In this document: piece by piece, positions 46,227 through 57,796 of the stretch
How positions within the stretch are numbered: position 1 is the first letter of the stretch
Layout: each line of letters opens with the position of its first letter
Assembly: GCA_026545765.1 (NCBI GenBank)
Contig: JAIFAC010000176.1
Coordinates: forward strand, 89,449-153,448
From: Plantago major
Taxonomy: Eukaryota; Streptophyta; Magnoliopsida; Lamiales; Plantaginaceae
Reading direction: 5' to 3'
DNA length: 64,000 nucleotides
Notes under the pieces: model-generated
What the model was told of the DNA's origin: nothing
Database searches by the model: none
What the model saw: the letters and a program-made list of their open reading frames with translations, nothing else
Made by a program: the position numbers and the translations under genes

Positions 46227-47420
46227 CTAAGTGTAAAACTTTTGGAGATTCTTCGCATTCCAAGTTCTCTTCAAGGCGCCCTTGTTCATCTCTTAGTTCA
46301 AAGCTACCATTAACTCTTGCCCAAAGAACTTTGTACGGTCCCTCCCACTGGGTTTAAGTTTCCCACATGACTTAGTATATCGCTCTTCTAGGACTAAGTC
46401 TCCAACTTGTATGTCCTCGAAAGACACGCTTATTGTAAGCTCGAGCGGTCACTTGCTGCAGAAGGATGTTCACAATGCCTTATCGCTTGTCTTCAAGGAG
46501 CTCAAGGTCATAGATCCTTGCGAGCTCATTATCACCGGGTCAGATTGTTGGATTCTCCGAGTTGCCACCTGCCTCGAAGGATGACCGCCGGATCCATGTA
46601 CAAGGAGAAAGGTGTTTCTTGTGTGGCGCTTGGTCGTTCGATGCGCCCAAAGGGCGCGCCAAGATCATCCGCCAACCCGCCTTGGGAAGTTCTCAACCTT
46701 TTCTCCGAATTTTGACTATGGTCTTGTTGGTGGCTTCCACGACCATCGGCTCGGGGTGGCTAAGTAAAGCGTTGTTCTATTTTGAAGGACCGAGCCACTC
46801 CTTCACCTCGACCCGAAAAATTGTGCTCCATTGCAAACTAACACTGTGGGAGTCCAAATCGCGATGATGTTCTTCCGTATGAATGTCCGAACTCGCTTTC
46901 GGTGATGGTCGACACATCGCTTCGACCCACTTAGTGAAGTACTCTCGCCACTATCAAGAACTTCTTCGATGCGTTCCTCGTGGAAAGGGACCAACTATGT
47001 CTATGCCCCATTGATCAAATGGGCAAGCTATGATTGACGGAATCATAGAGTCGGTGGACGGTGTGGTATGTCATAGTATTCGCGCCTTCTGCGTATGGCG
47101 GTGTTGGCGGCGTCCATGTCGATGGTCGCAATAGTATCCTCGCTTTATGATCTTTTGTACAAAGTCCTTCCTCCGTAACGGCTTCCACAACTTCCGTGGA
47201 TCTCTTCCATCGCAGCTACTCTTGAGGATCTAGCATCTCAAGTGAGTTCCGTTGTAGGATCTTTTGTAGAGATCTTCTCCCAAAATAAAGTATCTGTTAG
47301 CTCGACATCAATCTTCCGCCTCTCTAGATCCACAGGTAAAGTACCATCCTCGAGGTAACGGAATATATCGGCCATCCAGCTTCTTTAGGCTCAAGAGAAA
47401 CACCTTCTCGCTGGTGTTTG
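46227..47420 (-). pseudogene. Integrase of element B
   Basis: Minus strand. The end is clear: a PxWEGPYK-like stretch, then KRTWNAKNLQKFYT and a stop at 46227, almost identical to element A. Further pieces include the core region near 46800-47000 and the zinc region near 47060-47170. Frames change often. Confidence 0.7.
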
Positions 47421-48560
47421 CTAGGGAGGATTCCGCTGGTCATTAGGATGACACTTCTTGTGTCTAAAGCTCCTAAGGCCGAGGCGATTTCGAGAGAGCG
47501 TCGACTTTTCATTCCACTCTCTGTGGAATTGGTCGAGAGTAAATTCTTCAAAGTGCTCAACCTCTTCTTGAGGAGCTCCAAGTATTTGATCATGTTAGGT
47601 CCTTTGGTGGTAAAGGACCGAGAACTGGATTGCATGCAGTGAAGTCCGTGTAGCTTGATCCTTTTCACCAAGGTCTTCGCCATTCTTAGGCGGTGATAAG
47701 TGCTTCATACTCGGCCTTGTTGTTCGTCACCTTAAAATTGAGGGTGATGGGCGCACTCAAGCTCAGCTCCTTCAGACTTTCAAGGAAAATTCCTATTCCT
47801 CCCAACCGTCCAGGTTGATGATCCATCCACTTGTAATGTCCAACATTCTTTGTTTCCTTCCTTTCCTCCTAAAGTGGGAGTGAGTGCTTTTCAACCTTCC
47901 GCTTCTTGTCAAGATGCGCCGTTGAGATATCGAAGTTCTTCGTCCAAAGAAACATGTGCCTCACTCGTTGAATCATCCATAGGTCAGTGATCGAGTCTTA
48001 AGTCGATGCTACCTCTTTGTGTTTCTTCACTTTTTCTCTCCATTTGATTCCTTGATCCGCTATCACCACATGACTAGCCTTTTCCGGGAGTTTTCGTTCT
48101 CCTTTTCGCTTTCTCCGATAGTCTACCAGAAGTCGGCCAGACTTGTGCTTTCTTGGAAGATGGGGCTTGGTAGCAATATCATATTCACTTAACTCAATAG
48201 CCCATTCGATAGGCCTGGTGATCCGGTTTTTCAAGACATGTTCGAGTGGCTCATTTGTAAGGACCACAATCCGATGCGACTTGAAGTAAGGTTTCATCGC
48301 CGTTGCAAGGTAAACCAATGCTGGCGAAGCTTCTCAACCTTGACATATCGGCTTTGAGCTACAAGAGCTTTGCTCAAATAGTAAATTGGTAAATGCTCGT
48401 TGTCTTGTAGCCGTGCAGTCAAGATAACTCATTGCTTCATCAAGGTGGCCAAATAAAGGTAATGGGTTTCATCCTCCATGGGTTTAGATGTAAGGCGGCG
48501 AGGAGATACTTTTCAAGTTTTCCAGGCCTCTTCGCATTCCTTTGTCCACTCGAACTTATT
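47421..48560 (-). pseudogene. RNase H regions of element B
   Basis: Minus strand. The frame 48318-47998 gives MKPYFKSHRIVVLTNEPLEH and PIEWAIELSEYDI, as in the gypsy RNase H. The second, Tat-type RNase H is represented by pieces at 47683-47500 (PNMIKYLELLKKRLSTLKN). Confidence 0.68.
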
Positions 48561-49400
48561 TCCTTTTCAGAAGATCTTAAAGAAGGAAGGTTCTTCTCGG
48601 CGGACTCGAGATAAAATGACCAACGCCATCACCTTTCCTAGAAGTTTTGAACTTCATTGTGATTTTGGGCTGTGGTAAATCTATGATTGCCTTTATTTTC
48701 TCCGTTAGCGCCGATGCCTCTTTCTGACCATGTAACCAGAATTTTCCTCCTTTTACCCCGAAGTGCACTTTTCAGGTTCATTTCATTCCATATTTAGGAG
48801 AATAGAGAAGCAATTGTTTAGGTGTTCGATGTGCTCCTCTTCGCCTTGCTTTTCACAAGCATGTCATCCACATGACTTCCATGGTTTTTCCCAATTCTTC
48901 CTCGAACATCTTATTTACCCGTTGGTAAGTAGCTCCTGCATTCTTGAGGCCAAAGGGCATGACCTTGAAGCAATAGACTCCTCCGCAAAGAATGCCGCTT
49001 TCTTGATGTCTTCTTGAGCCATCCTAATTTGGTAGAAGCCTGGTATGCATCCATGAAGCTTAGAAGTGCACATCCTGCGGTGGAATCAACCAATTTGGTC
49101 TATCGTGGCAATGGATAGGATCTTTTCGACAAAACTTGTCGAGTCTGGTGAAGTCATTGCACATTCTCCACTTTCCGGAGCTTTTTCGACGAGGACCACG
49201 CTGCGCACAATCGTGTATCTGACTTCTTCGATATGACCTGCTTTCATCAATTTGTCAACCTCCCCTGCTATGATAGCATCCTCAACTGACCCAAAGTCTT
49301 TCTTCTTTTGACGGATGTGCTTGACCGTAGGATCCATGTTCGACGGTGAACGTGATCCTTGGTCTATCCTCGAGGTCATCTGCTCCAAGCAAAGATGTCG
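48561..49400 (-). pseudogene. Reverse transcriptase of element B
   Basis: Minus strand. The start reads VDKLMKAGHIEEVRYT and VVLVEKAP (49388-49086). Later pieces include HFGVKGGKFW and EKIKAIIDLPQPK (48768-48600). The catalytic-box region near 48860-48880 can be recognised by alignment with element A but is out of frame. Confidence 0.72.
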
Positions 49401-49899
49401 CGATTACTCAAGAAGCGGTGATGAGCTTTATTTACTTCCGCACTTATCTCTGCTCCAATCCGAGTTGTTTTCCGGTTCCTTCACCATTGGACCTCTTTCA
49501 AGGCTTCATGGATTCTATCCTAGCTGCCTTGGGAACTTTTCTCTGCGACCCAATACCGATTTCTTCCTTTCGTGGCGTAGTATTGGAAGAATGGCTAAGA
49601 GGGCCCTTGGTGACCGAAAGGACAGTTCAGGCCCCTCTGGTCGACATGATGTAGCACTCGTGCTTCTCGATGTTGCCCATTTCTTCCCTACGCTGGTTCG
49701 GGGTTGGAAACTTCACCGTGTGTAGGGAGAAGCGATGCTCTGAATTGGTTAAGTCCCATGCCCAAGATCGCGTTATAGTCGAAGGTGCTATCTACTACCA
49801 CAAAGAGGATAGTCGGTCACTCTTGTTAAAAGTGCCCATGGAGACTTGCTGGTATACTTCAATGGGACGACTGAGACCCTCAAAACCTACTAATGAGGT

Positions 49900-50200
49900 A
49901 TATACTCGTCCATATTGTATTTGCCCCAGATGCATTTGCTCAATACCTTTTCGATAGGACATCGAGGAGCTTCCTGTCGATTAGTACCTTGTCGACTTTG
50001 TAAGTGGCAATCACTAGAGAAACAACCAAAGGGACATCGGGGTCCTCGAGATCTCCTCCAGACGTTGGTGGGGGATCTCTATCGCCAAAGGTGATCAGAT
50101 TTGTGCCTTTTAAGGTGGGCCGTAAGCCCTGCTGTTGTTTCTTAAGTGTCACGTCCTTTCCTCGCATTTCGCTATCTCCCCTGTTGGTCCTCCTGCAATG
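49900..50200 (-). pseudogene. Protease of element B
   Basis: Minus strand. VVSLVIATYKVDKVLID aligns with the protease start of element A, but the DTGSS active site is damaged (it reads IDRKLL), so this copy cannot be an active protease. Confidence 0.65.
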
Positions 50201-50214
50201 GCATTGATGACTCA

Positions 50215-51977
50215 TCAGCAGGAGGTTCTCCATTCCTGTCTCTTCGTGGTACCCTTGATATCTTTGGGCTGAGGTGGCATTTCTAGGAGGTGGTGGTAAA
50301 GATCATGTCGAGGTTGAACCACGCTCCTCTCTTCTTTGCTCATTCTTTCTATGCTTCGAGGGTTCTTCCTTGTTGGTTCTTTCAACTTCCCGCTTCTCAC
50401 TAATCTTTCAATTTCATCTTTAATTCGATGCAATCCTCGGTCGGATGACCTTTCCGCTTGTGGAACCTACGCACTCTTTAGAGAATTTACTCTTCTTCTT
50501 TGCTCTTGTGTGTTTAGGCCATTGTATATCTAAGTCCTTCTCAACAATGGAAGCCAAGATGTCGGATCTTGGTGCTGGGCGTATACTCGGCGTATCTCCG
50601 GGTGGAGTTCTTTCTCTGGAATTCTTTTCCGTCTCGAGATCTCTTTTGCTCGAACTTCCTCGACGAGGAGGGAGTTCTGTCGATTTGTTCCTTTCCTTCT
50701 TGATCCTGCTCTTATCGGGACATTCCTTGATAATCTTCTATCTGTGACTCCTTCGCAGATTTCTTCCAAGTACTTTTCGGTGATCTCCTCATTGGAAAGC
50801 TTCCTTCTAAGCTCATCATTATAAGTGTTGGCATATAGGTGTCGGACCCGCTCTTTGATGCTATGAGGCTCTACAGTGCTGACATTAAGCGATCAAGGAA
50901 GGTTCCGAGGTCCTCATGCTCTTTCTAGATTATACGCCAGTGCTCAATGACCTCTTCCTTCTTTTTGCTTTCAAACCTTTTCAAGAAAAGGGAGGCAACG
51001 TCTCATAGGATTTGATGGAACCATTAGTAGTGAGGTCCACCAATCCATCGCTTCTCCAAAGAGTGTGGTGGAAAAGTTGAGAGCTTTCATATTGTCGTTG
51101 AGTCCATTGCTTTCCATCTTACTTTCAGATCTAGTAAGATGCCCTACAGGCAAGTATCTCCATAGTAATGCTCAAGGTTTGGGATAACACAGGCGTTTTC
51201 TTTCTTTTCGATCTCATCGCATGAGGGTCGAGTTTTAACTACCACCTTCTCATGTGCTTTCACCATCCTTTCAAGGTGGCAATTTGTGTTTCAAGGCCTT
51301 CGTTGAGGTAGATCGCTTTCGCCGTCTTTCACCGGTTAGGTTGATAGCTACATCCGGAGGAAGATCAGTAGGAACGATCGGGTGCTTTCCACCATTTGAT
51401 CTCTAAGGCTTGTTGTTGAGCTCCTTGCCGGGCTCCCATTTCGCCTACTCATGCACTTGGACTTCTCCTAGTTGTTCATGAAGCGGCTCTTCTATCGAGA
51501 AGGTGTCTCAGATCTTCGGTTGAGCTTGCTCCCCAACCTTTGTTGGATCGGACGGTGCTCATTTCTTGATTGAGCGGTTGCCACAGGATTGGCATAAGCG
51601 GGTGGGTGAGGCCGGAGGTTTTTATCCAAGCACCCTTGAATAGTGGTGAGTAAGAAACCGATTCTCATTCATCCCGAACTCACTAGGACGGATGATCTGT
51701 CCATTTGGGAGGGTAAAGTTTCTACCTGGGGGAGGACCATGTGTTCCTGACGGAGGAACATGTCCTTCGTCCCCAAGTGTCTGGACCCTTACTGGTGGAC
51801 TAGTGGCTCTTTCCGCGTCAGAAGAAAGACTAGCGGTATGGCCATCACTTGGATCATCTACTACTTCTCTTGTTGAGACTCTTTTCTCCCACTCTTCTGG
51901 TGGGAGGTCTCCCTTGTCTCGGGCAGGCGTACCAATGTCGATGGCGTTGGTTCTTGCGGCCTTCTTGTTCTTGCCAT
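50215..51977 (-). pseudogene. Gag of element B
   Basis: Minus strand, start ATG at 51977 (MARTRRPQEPTP). The core can be followed through VGHLTRSESKMESNG and STTLFGEAMDWWTSL (51153-50971). The zinc knuckle region near 50420-50470 reads RFHKRKGHPTEDCIELK, with the first Cys lost. Frames are broken in many places. Confidence 0.72.
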
Positions 51978-52005
51978 TCTTGAAGAGAACGGGACTTTTG
52001 TAAAG

Positions 52006-52021
52006 ATTCCCACAGGCGCCA
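52006..52021 (-). other. Primer-binding site of element B
   Basis: Minus-strand TGGCGCCTGTGGGAATC follows the LTR after three bases. It equals the element A site apart from a missing GTC. Confidence 0.65.
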
Positions 52022-52024
52022 AAA

Positions 52025-52920
52025 TGTTGAGGGTTTAACTCCCAATCACTTAGATTTATTTGACTCTTCCAAATGGTGCCAAGGTAAGAGGCTCCTTGCT
52101 AGAGTGAGGACCAAGGCGTAAGAACCCGCCAACTACTCCTGGGACTCGCACTGGATTAGTGCGGTTTGCTAAGTGTCAAACCGGATGAGACTTTACCGAG
52201 TGGCGAGGATCACCAGATAATGCTCGTGATGTGACTAGCGAAGACTTGTTCAAGTGACTTACTTGAGGTCCTTGCTTGTTGGGATATGTGCCTTATTTAT
52301 AGGCTATCATTGAAATGGAAGGCCTTGCTAGAATTGCCATGTGTGGGGGTAGGATCGAGCCACCAATGCTAAGATAAGGCCCATGTGATAATGAAGCTTT
52401 TAGCCCATGCCATCTTGGGCTTTAGGGTAGTTGGTCATTATTGGGAGAGTTTTGAGGATGTGAGAGTCTGGCGAGATCCTGTGTTCGAGAGGTTGGTCCG
52501 GATGCGATCCGACAGACCTGATGTCACCGAGGAAGTTCTCCTTCCGCCCAACTCTTCCGATTGAGCTCTGGGTTCGGACATCTCACTCTTTGGTGCCCAC
52601 TTGCTTGGTAGCTTTATGAGATGGTCATGTTGGATCCGAGTCGACATCCGATCGGAATCCTTAGGTCGGAGAAAGTCTTGACTTGCACTATGCTCCTTTC
52701 CTGGGAGGCTCGGACGAGGTGGGTCGGACTATGGTTCGGTCGGGCCTTGCAGTCCAAATCCTTTGTCCCTTTCTTTTAGGGTGGGTCGGACCATGGATGG
52801 TCCGCCTGATCGGACCATCGACTGGGACTAAAGTGCCTCGGATCCTTTGGATGACTTAGGACGCCTTAGGATTCGTTCCTAGGTCCTTTATGACGGATTG
52901 GACATATTTCCGTATCAACA
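52025..52920 (-). repeat. LTR of element B (5' LTR in element orientation)
   Basis: 896-base partner of 39189-40091, ending TCAACA before ACTTT. A minus-strand TATA box, CTATAAATAA, lies at 52293-52302 within GCCTTATTTATAGGC. Confidence 0.92.
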
Positions 52921-52925
52921 ACTTT

Positions 52926-55426
52926 ATTTTTACAAGTTGTTGAAGAAGACCAAAAAGATGTACTACACCAACAGAAGGACTACTTACAAAAGATTTATTG
53001 AACATGCCTATCTTTTTTTTTTTAATCTTCATACAACTATTTCGAGACCGCTTGTTTATTAAATAAACAAATGACTACGTGATAGAGAAATTCGATTACA
53101 TTTCGATCTTTCATGCGCATCCATAAAAATAGGCCGTGATTGGAATGCGAAATTGTTGTGAATCATGCATTGTGTATCCAGTTTTATCCATATTCGATCT
53201 TGCACACATCGCACGCCCAACCCTAGACAATTTATGGTATTATGTTTACCAATATAACTACTAGGCAGGGAAGTAGCATAGGACTTGGTATGTTATAAAA
53301 CTAGGCTAAGTAAGCTTATTAATACAATTGTTCTGTAGATTTGTAAAATGTAAATCCTACATTTCTTAATCAATATTCGACTTTTTATAACGTTTGTTTC
53401 TATGTGATCGCTACAATTATAATGTAATCCACCAAAGTTTTCATGAAATCAAGTTGAGAAGAATATTATTTGTAACTAAAGTTAGGAATATAGAATTTCG
53501 AATTGTTCAAAACAAAAATCCCAATCTAATTTAACAAAACCCCCACTGCACATATTACGAGGGAATCCCAAGCATCACCATTTCAAACCCCATTCAACAT
53601 GCCATTCTAGTGGGGTTCGACCAAACACTACGTTAGTGAAAAGATGAACTTACATTCCGTTTGGTAGGGGGTGTGGTGTGGTGAAACACGGTCTTCAAAA
53701 CGAAATATCACCAATCTGGCTGTTTGGTAGGGAAAATCGGGAAAAACGAAGTGGGTGCTGCACAAAAATTGTTGGATTTATTAGGTGGCGTGATGTGGCA
53801 TCACCAGACCACACTAATCTAAAATACTAGGGGGTGGCGGTATTATGAAATTGGATTGGTATGGTGATATTTGGCCCACGTGAAATGTCTCTTTTGCCCC
53901 TAATATTAACAAAAAAATCTACTTATTTACCAAACTTGTCACTCACTATTTACATAATTGCCACTAGAAAGTTATTACATTTTTGCCACTTATAACACCA
54001 ATTACACAACACCAATCTATTTCTTCACTCCAATTTATTACTCTCTTCCCACCAACATTTTTCATTTCCTCTAAAAACATTCATTACACCCATTACTCAC
54101 CTTCCATAATTAAATGTCTAAGTTCAAACACTTATTTTCATGGTTTGTATGAAATTATGGACAATTATATGCTCTTTATCATTACCTAGTCTAGAAACAT
54201 TTTTCTAGTACGGACAATAGTTTGTGGATCTGTAGATCCAATTTTTCCTAATCAATCGGCTATTTATATAATGTTTGTTTCAATTTGGTGTCGATGTGTT
54301 TAGTTTTAAGGAAATGAGCTTTGACTATTAGTATGCGTAACTAAACTTAAGAATATAGGCTTTCGTATTGTTCAAAACAAAAATCGTTATGAAAAATGCA
54401 ATATAAATAAAATAAAAAGGACAAATCAATAACAGAATATAACTACCAACAACATATCACCATGCCATCAGCTTTTACAATTCCTCCCCGACACACAAAA
54501 TGATCAATTACAACACCTTAGCATTAGCTTTTTTGTTTTTATTTATTTTCCTACCAACACCCAAAATTCTCACATTCACCAAAATCCCAATTTAAACTCA
54601 CAAAACCACTACACATAAACCGAGGGAATCTCGGTCATCACCAATTATATAACCCCAGTCAACATCCCACTCCAGTGGAGTTGACTACCAAACAGCACAT
54701 TAAATACACATGCAAAACAAGTGTTCAAACTTCCACAAGAACAAGTTTTGTGACACTAATAGATTGTTTGGCAAGCGATTATAATTGCGTAAACCTGATT
54801 AAAAACACTTATTTTAACCTGATTTTCTAAATTTTAATTTCTATCCAAACAGCCTGGTAAATATTATACTTGGTCTTCAAAATTGTAATAATTTGGCACA
54901 TTCATTGGCCAAAAGTTGTGAGACTGATAGCTTTGGTTTTGTGAATTTAAATTTACATGTTCCCATTCCAAATGTAACTTGATTATTCATTAATATATGA
55001 AATTCTTTTCTCAAAAAAAAAACTTTATTCCAACGTTTTGATTCATGTTAAAATGCATAAAGACTGTTTGGTAAAAACTAACGGATCTGTTAAGTCACTA
55101 TTCACGCATTTTCTTATTTTTCATGTACAATATAAAACTCTTATAAGCCACTATTCACTCGTATAAAGTTAAGAACTAGTCATCTATTAAAGGTTTATTA
55201 AAATTTTATGTCAAACTATCCGATAATACCGGAGAATGTTTTACGTAAATAAAGAATAATACTCGTAATTTTCAAGTTGAAATCCAGAATAGGCCACTCC
55301 TTAATTAAATTTAAAAACGATGATCCCCAGTCATCAGTTCATCATCATAGTGTGAAATGAAAACATTAAGTAGACATTTAAAGCTTAAATGAACAAATTG
55401 AAGCAAATAATGAGAGAAAGTAATTA
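52926..55426. other. AT-rich intergenic region with a diverged direct duplication
   Basis: No gene is supported. The stretch about 53330-53640 resembles about 54230-54710: both contain a TTCGNATTGTTCAAAACAAAAATC segment, a later CGAGGGAATC...TCATCACCA segment, and a motif around CCAGTGGAGTT or CTAGTGGGGTT before ACCAAACA. The second copy has an insert of about 150 bases. Confidence 0.45.
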
Positions 55427-57796
55427 CTAGACCTCAACAACAGCAATCTGATTGAGAGCCGTATAACGCCATCGTTCTTTCTCCACAAAATCTGCATCCA
55501 GAAACCTTGCCACGAACTTCCAAACCCTAACCATGTCCTCAAAATTGTTCAACATCCCAACATATATCGACACCACTTCAATCCCACTTTCCCCTTTCCC
55601 TTTCTTCTTCTTCTCCGCTTCCGAACAATCCAAACTCCTCCTCCTACTCTCCATCACTTCTTCCTTCTCCGCTTGCAACTCTTTCGAGAACCACACATTC
55701 GTCAAGAACACGCAAGAAACTGAGATGTTGTTCCGATCGGCCAGCTTCTGGACCAGAATCGGCTCCACTTTCTCGCCTTTCCAATCGTACACGTTGAACG
55801 CCACGGCCGGGCCTCGGTCCAGCTTGATTTTTGGCCCGTAGATTCTGACTAGTGCCAGCCCGTTTACTGAATTTGGATGCTTTAAGCTGAGAAGTGCGTT
55901 GACAAGCCAGTTTGTTAAAATTCTGGTTCTTGTGCTGATCAGGATTAGACCTAATGTGTCTGCGTGGTTTAGACCCTGGCATTCGAATTGGGTTGTTTTG
56001 GAGTTGGATTTCTGCTTGTTTCTGAACTGGGTTGCCCCTGGATGTTCATCCACTTCGACGATTTCTTCATTTTTGAGTTGGGGATTTGGCCCGGAAGGTG
56101 TTTGATGCTTTGCCTCATCCAGAATTTCATCATTTTTGAGTTGGGAATTTGACCCGGAAGGTGTTTGATGATTTGCCTCATCCAGAATTTCTTCATTTTT
56201 GAGCTGGGAATTTGAGCTGGAAGGTGTTTGATGCTTTGCCTCATCGAGAATCTCATCCGTTTTGAGTTGAGAGCTTGAGCTTGAAGGTGATTGATGCTTT
56301 GCCTCATCGGGAATTTCATCATTTTGTAGTTGAGAACTTGAGCTGGAAGGTGTTTGATGCTTTGCCTCATCGGGAATCTCTTCCGTTTTGAGTTGAGGAC
56401 TTGAGCTGGAAGGTGTATGATGCTTTGCCTCATCGAGAATTTCATCAGTTTTGAGTTGGGAGCTGAAGCTGGAAGGTGTTTGATGTTTTGCCTCATCCAG
56501 AACTTTATCATCGTCAAGTTGGGAACTTGAACTGGAAGGTGTTTGATAATTTCTCTCATCATCTTTGACTTGGGAATTTGAGCTAGAAGGTTTCTGATGA
56601 TCTGTGTCATCCTGAATTTCTTCATTTGTGTATTGGGATTTGGAGGTAGAAGCTTTTTGATTGTTTGTCTCTGGGAGAGTTGGTTTTGAAAAAGGACCCT
56701 TCTCTGGTATCAGGCTGATCACCCCTATGCTTGTGGAGGATATGTTTAAATTTGACTGACTGGATTTCTTGATGAACAGACAGCAGAAACCGGATGGGTT
56801 AAAGCCGAAAATCTTGAAAAATGAAGAGATGATGAAATCTGGTTGGAAAAGAGACAGCCCTAGTGTTTCCATATCCTTTGCTCCCAATGCGGATGCGTCC
56901 AGCAAAACATGCCATCCATTGTCTCTTGCAAGATTCATCCACTGGTGAGAGTATCGCGATCCAGTTACACGGGATTGTAGCGGGAAAACGAACAAGCCTC
57001 TGTGTTTTTGTTTGTTACTGTTCACAAGAAGTTTCCTCAACTTTCTGAAGCAGACTCTGAAATTAGGCCATGAGAGCGAGGCTGATAGTGGGCGTGCGCC
57101 ATTCTTTGCTGCTGCTCCGATCATTGCTTGAACAGATTCACTTTCGTAATCGTATACCGTTAGGATATTTCGATTGGACTTGAACGGATAAGAATCTGCC
57201 AGAAGCTTCAGTGCCGATGACTGATTAGCCGTGAAAACCAAGGAATAATCCTCTTCGAACAGATTCATGTACTTAATGATTCTATTCTTCATTGCCGCTT
57301 CATAACCCGATTCTTGGCTGCCGAATGGGGAACCCGAGTCTCCATTTGCCGGGGACATGTATGAAATGCTGAAAAATGGTCCCTGAACGGTAGACGATGA
57401 GGACGACGACAACGACGAGGCAAACTCAACAGCTGGATTCCAGCTTTGTGACAACTGCGAGAGCGAAAAGAGACCATTTCCAATGTAATCGAGACAAACA
57501 CGATTGGAACTGGATAGATGGTTATACTCCCGAGTTCGAATGTCATCTGCAAGAACCGTACCTAAGTATTGTGGAAAGGCGCTTACGAGTCTGGAGAAGA
57601 GCTGAGTCAGTGAAGGAAGTGATTCATGGTTGGTGAAACTGGTATTCGGTTCGATGGTGGAAAGTATGGCGGTTTTGAATTCCCGGCGAGGATCCGACTT
57701 CGGAGAAGATGAGTTGGCAGGAGGTCCACGGAGAGAGTTCACACAACATTTGTTGAAACAGAGTTTTGATGTATCTGTGATGCAATTTGATGACAT
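55427..57796 (-). CDS. Molybdenum cofactor sulfurase-like PLP-dependent protein
   Basis: A single open frame of 789 codons. The ATG at 57796 is the first Met; an in-frame TAG lies 15 codons upstream. Residues 100-345 form the aminotransferase class V-type fold of the plant Mo-cofactor-sulfurase-like family: LDYIGNGLFS, YMNLFEEDYSLVFTANQSSA, ILTVYDYESESV, LFVFPLQSRVTGSRYSHQW, GWHVLLDASALGAKDMETLG, and SFFKIFGFNPSGF, where Lys328 is the expected cofactor-binding lysine. Residues 601-789 hold the conserved C-terminal part (LKHPNSVNGLALVRIYGPKI, DRGPAVAFNVYDWKG, ISVSCVFLTNVWF). Between them is a repeat-rich linker (345-600). The MOSC domain of true Mo-cofactor sulfurases is absent. The substrate in plants is not established. 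Intronless, as in the relatives I recall. No obvious TATA box upstream. Confidence 0.88.
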   Translation of the reverse strand: MSSNCITDTSKLCFNKCCVNSLRGPPANSSSPKSDPRREFKTAILSTIEPNTSFTNHESLPSLTQLFSRLVSAFPQYLGTVLADDIRTREYNHLSSSNRVCLDYIGNGLFSLSQLSQSWNPAVEFASSLSSSSSSTVQGPFFSISYMSPANGDSGSPFGSQESGYEAAMKNRIIKYMNLFEEDYSLVFTANQSSALKLLADSYPFKSNRNILTVYDYESESVQAMIGAAAKNGARPLSASLSWPNFRVCFRKLRKLLVNSNKQKHRGLFVFPLQSRVTGSRYSHQWMNLARDNGWHVLLDASALGAKDMETLGLSLFQPDFIISSFFKIFGFNPSGFCCLFIKKSSQSNLNISSTSIGVISLIPEKGPFSKPTLPETNNQKASTSKSQYTNEEIQDDTDHQKPSSSNSQVKDDERNYQTPSSSSSQLDDDKVLDEAKHQTPSSFSSQLKTDEILDEAKHHTPSSSSPQLKTEEIPDEAKHQTPSSSSSQLQNDEIPDEAKHQSPSSSSSQLKTDEILDEAKHQTPSSSNSQLKNEEILDEANHQTPSGSNSQLKNDEILDEAKHQTPSGPNPQLKNEEIVEVDEHPGATQFRNKQKSNSKTTQFECQGLNHADTLGLILISTRTRILTNWLVNALLSLKHPNSVNGLALVRIYGPKIKLDRGPAVAFNVYDWKGEKVEPILVQKLADRNNISVSCVFLTNVWFSKELQAEKEEVMESRRRSLDCSEAEKKKKGKGESGIEVVSIYVGMLNNFEDMVRVWKFVARFLDADFVEKERWRYTALNQIAVVEV
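56102..56542 (-). repeat. Coding minisatellite: seven 63-base units in the PLP protein gene
   Basis: Residues 419-565 are seven tandem 21-residue units of the type TPSSSSSQLKTDEILDEAKHQ, flanked by partial units (402-418 and 566-586). The unit length is a multiple of three, so copy changes keep the frame. The encoded segment is Ser-rich then acidic, and probably disordered. Confidence 0.92.

Larger units (their letters stand above)
39189..52920 (-). mobile_element. Element B: second Tat-type Ty3/gypsy retrotransposon
   Basis: LTRs 39189-40091 and 52025-52920 start TGTTGA and end TCAACA, with an exact target duplication ACTTT (39184-39188 and 52921-52925). Gag-pol reads on the minus strand from 51977 to 46227. 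An opposite-strand gene occupies 41112-43906. The plan equals that of element A and short stretches align (LTR start, polypurine tract, hairpin, promoters, protein motifs), but the two are distinct families. At 13.7 kb without a large insertion, B shows the ancestral layout. Its coding frames are more damaged than those of A. Confidence 0.92.

Noticed and set aside
55969..56625. A 218-codon minus-strand ORF within the PLP protein gene in another frame
   Set aside because: It exists because the 63-base repeat has no stop in that frame; the protein is a repetitive Met/Lys/Gln string. The longer frame carries conserved domains.
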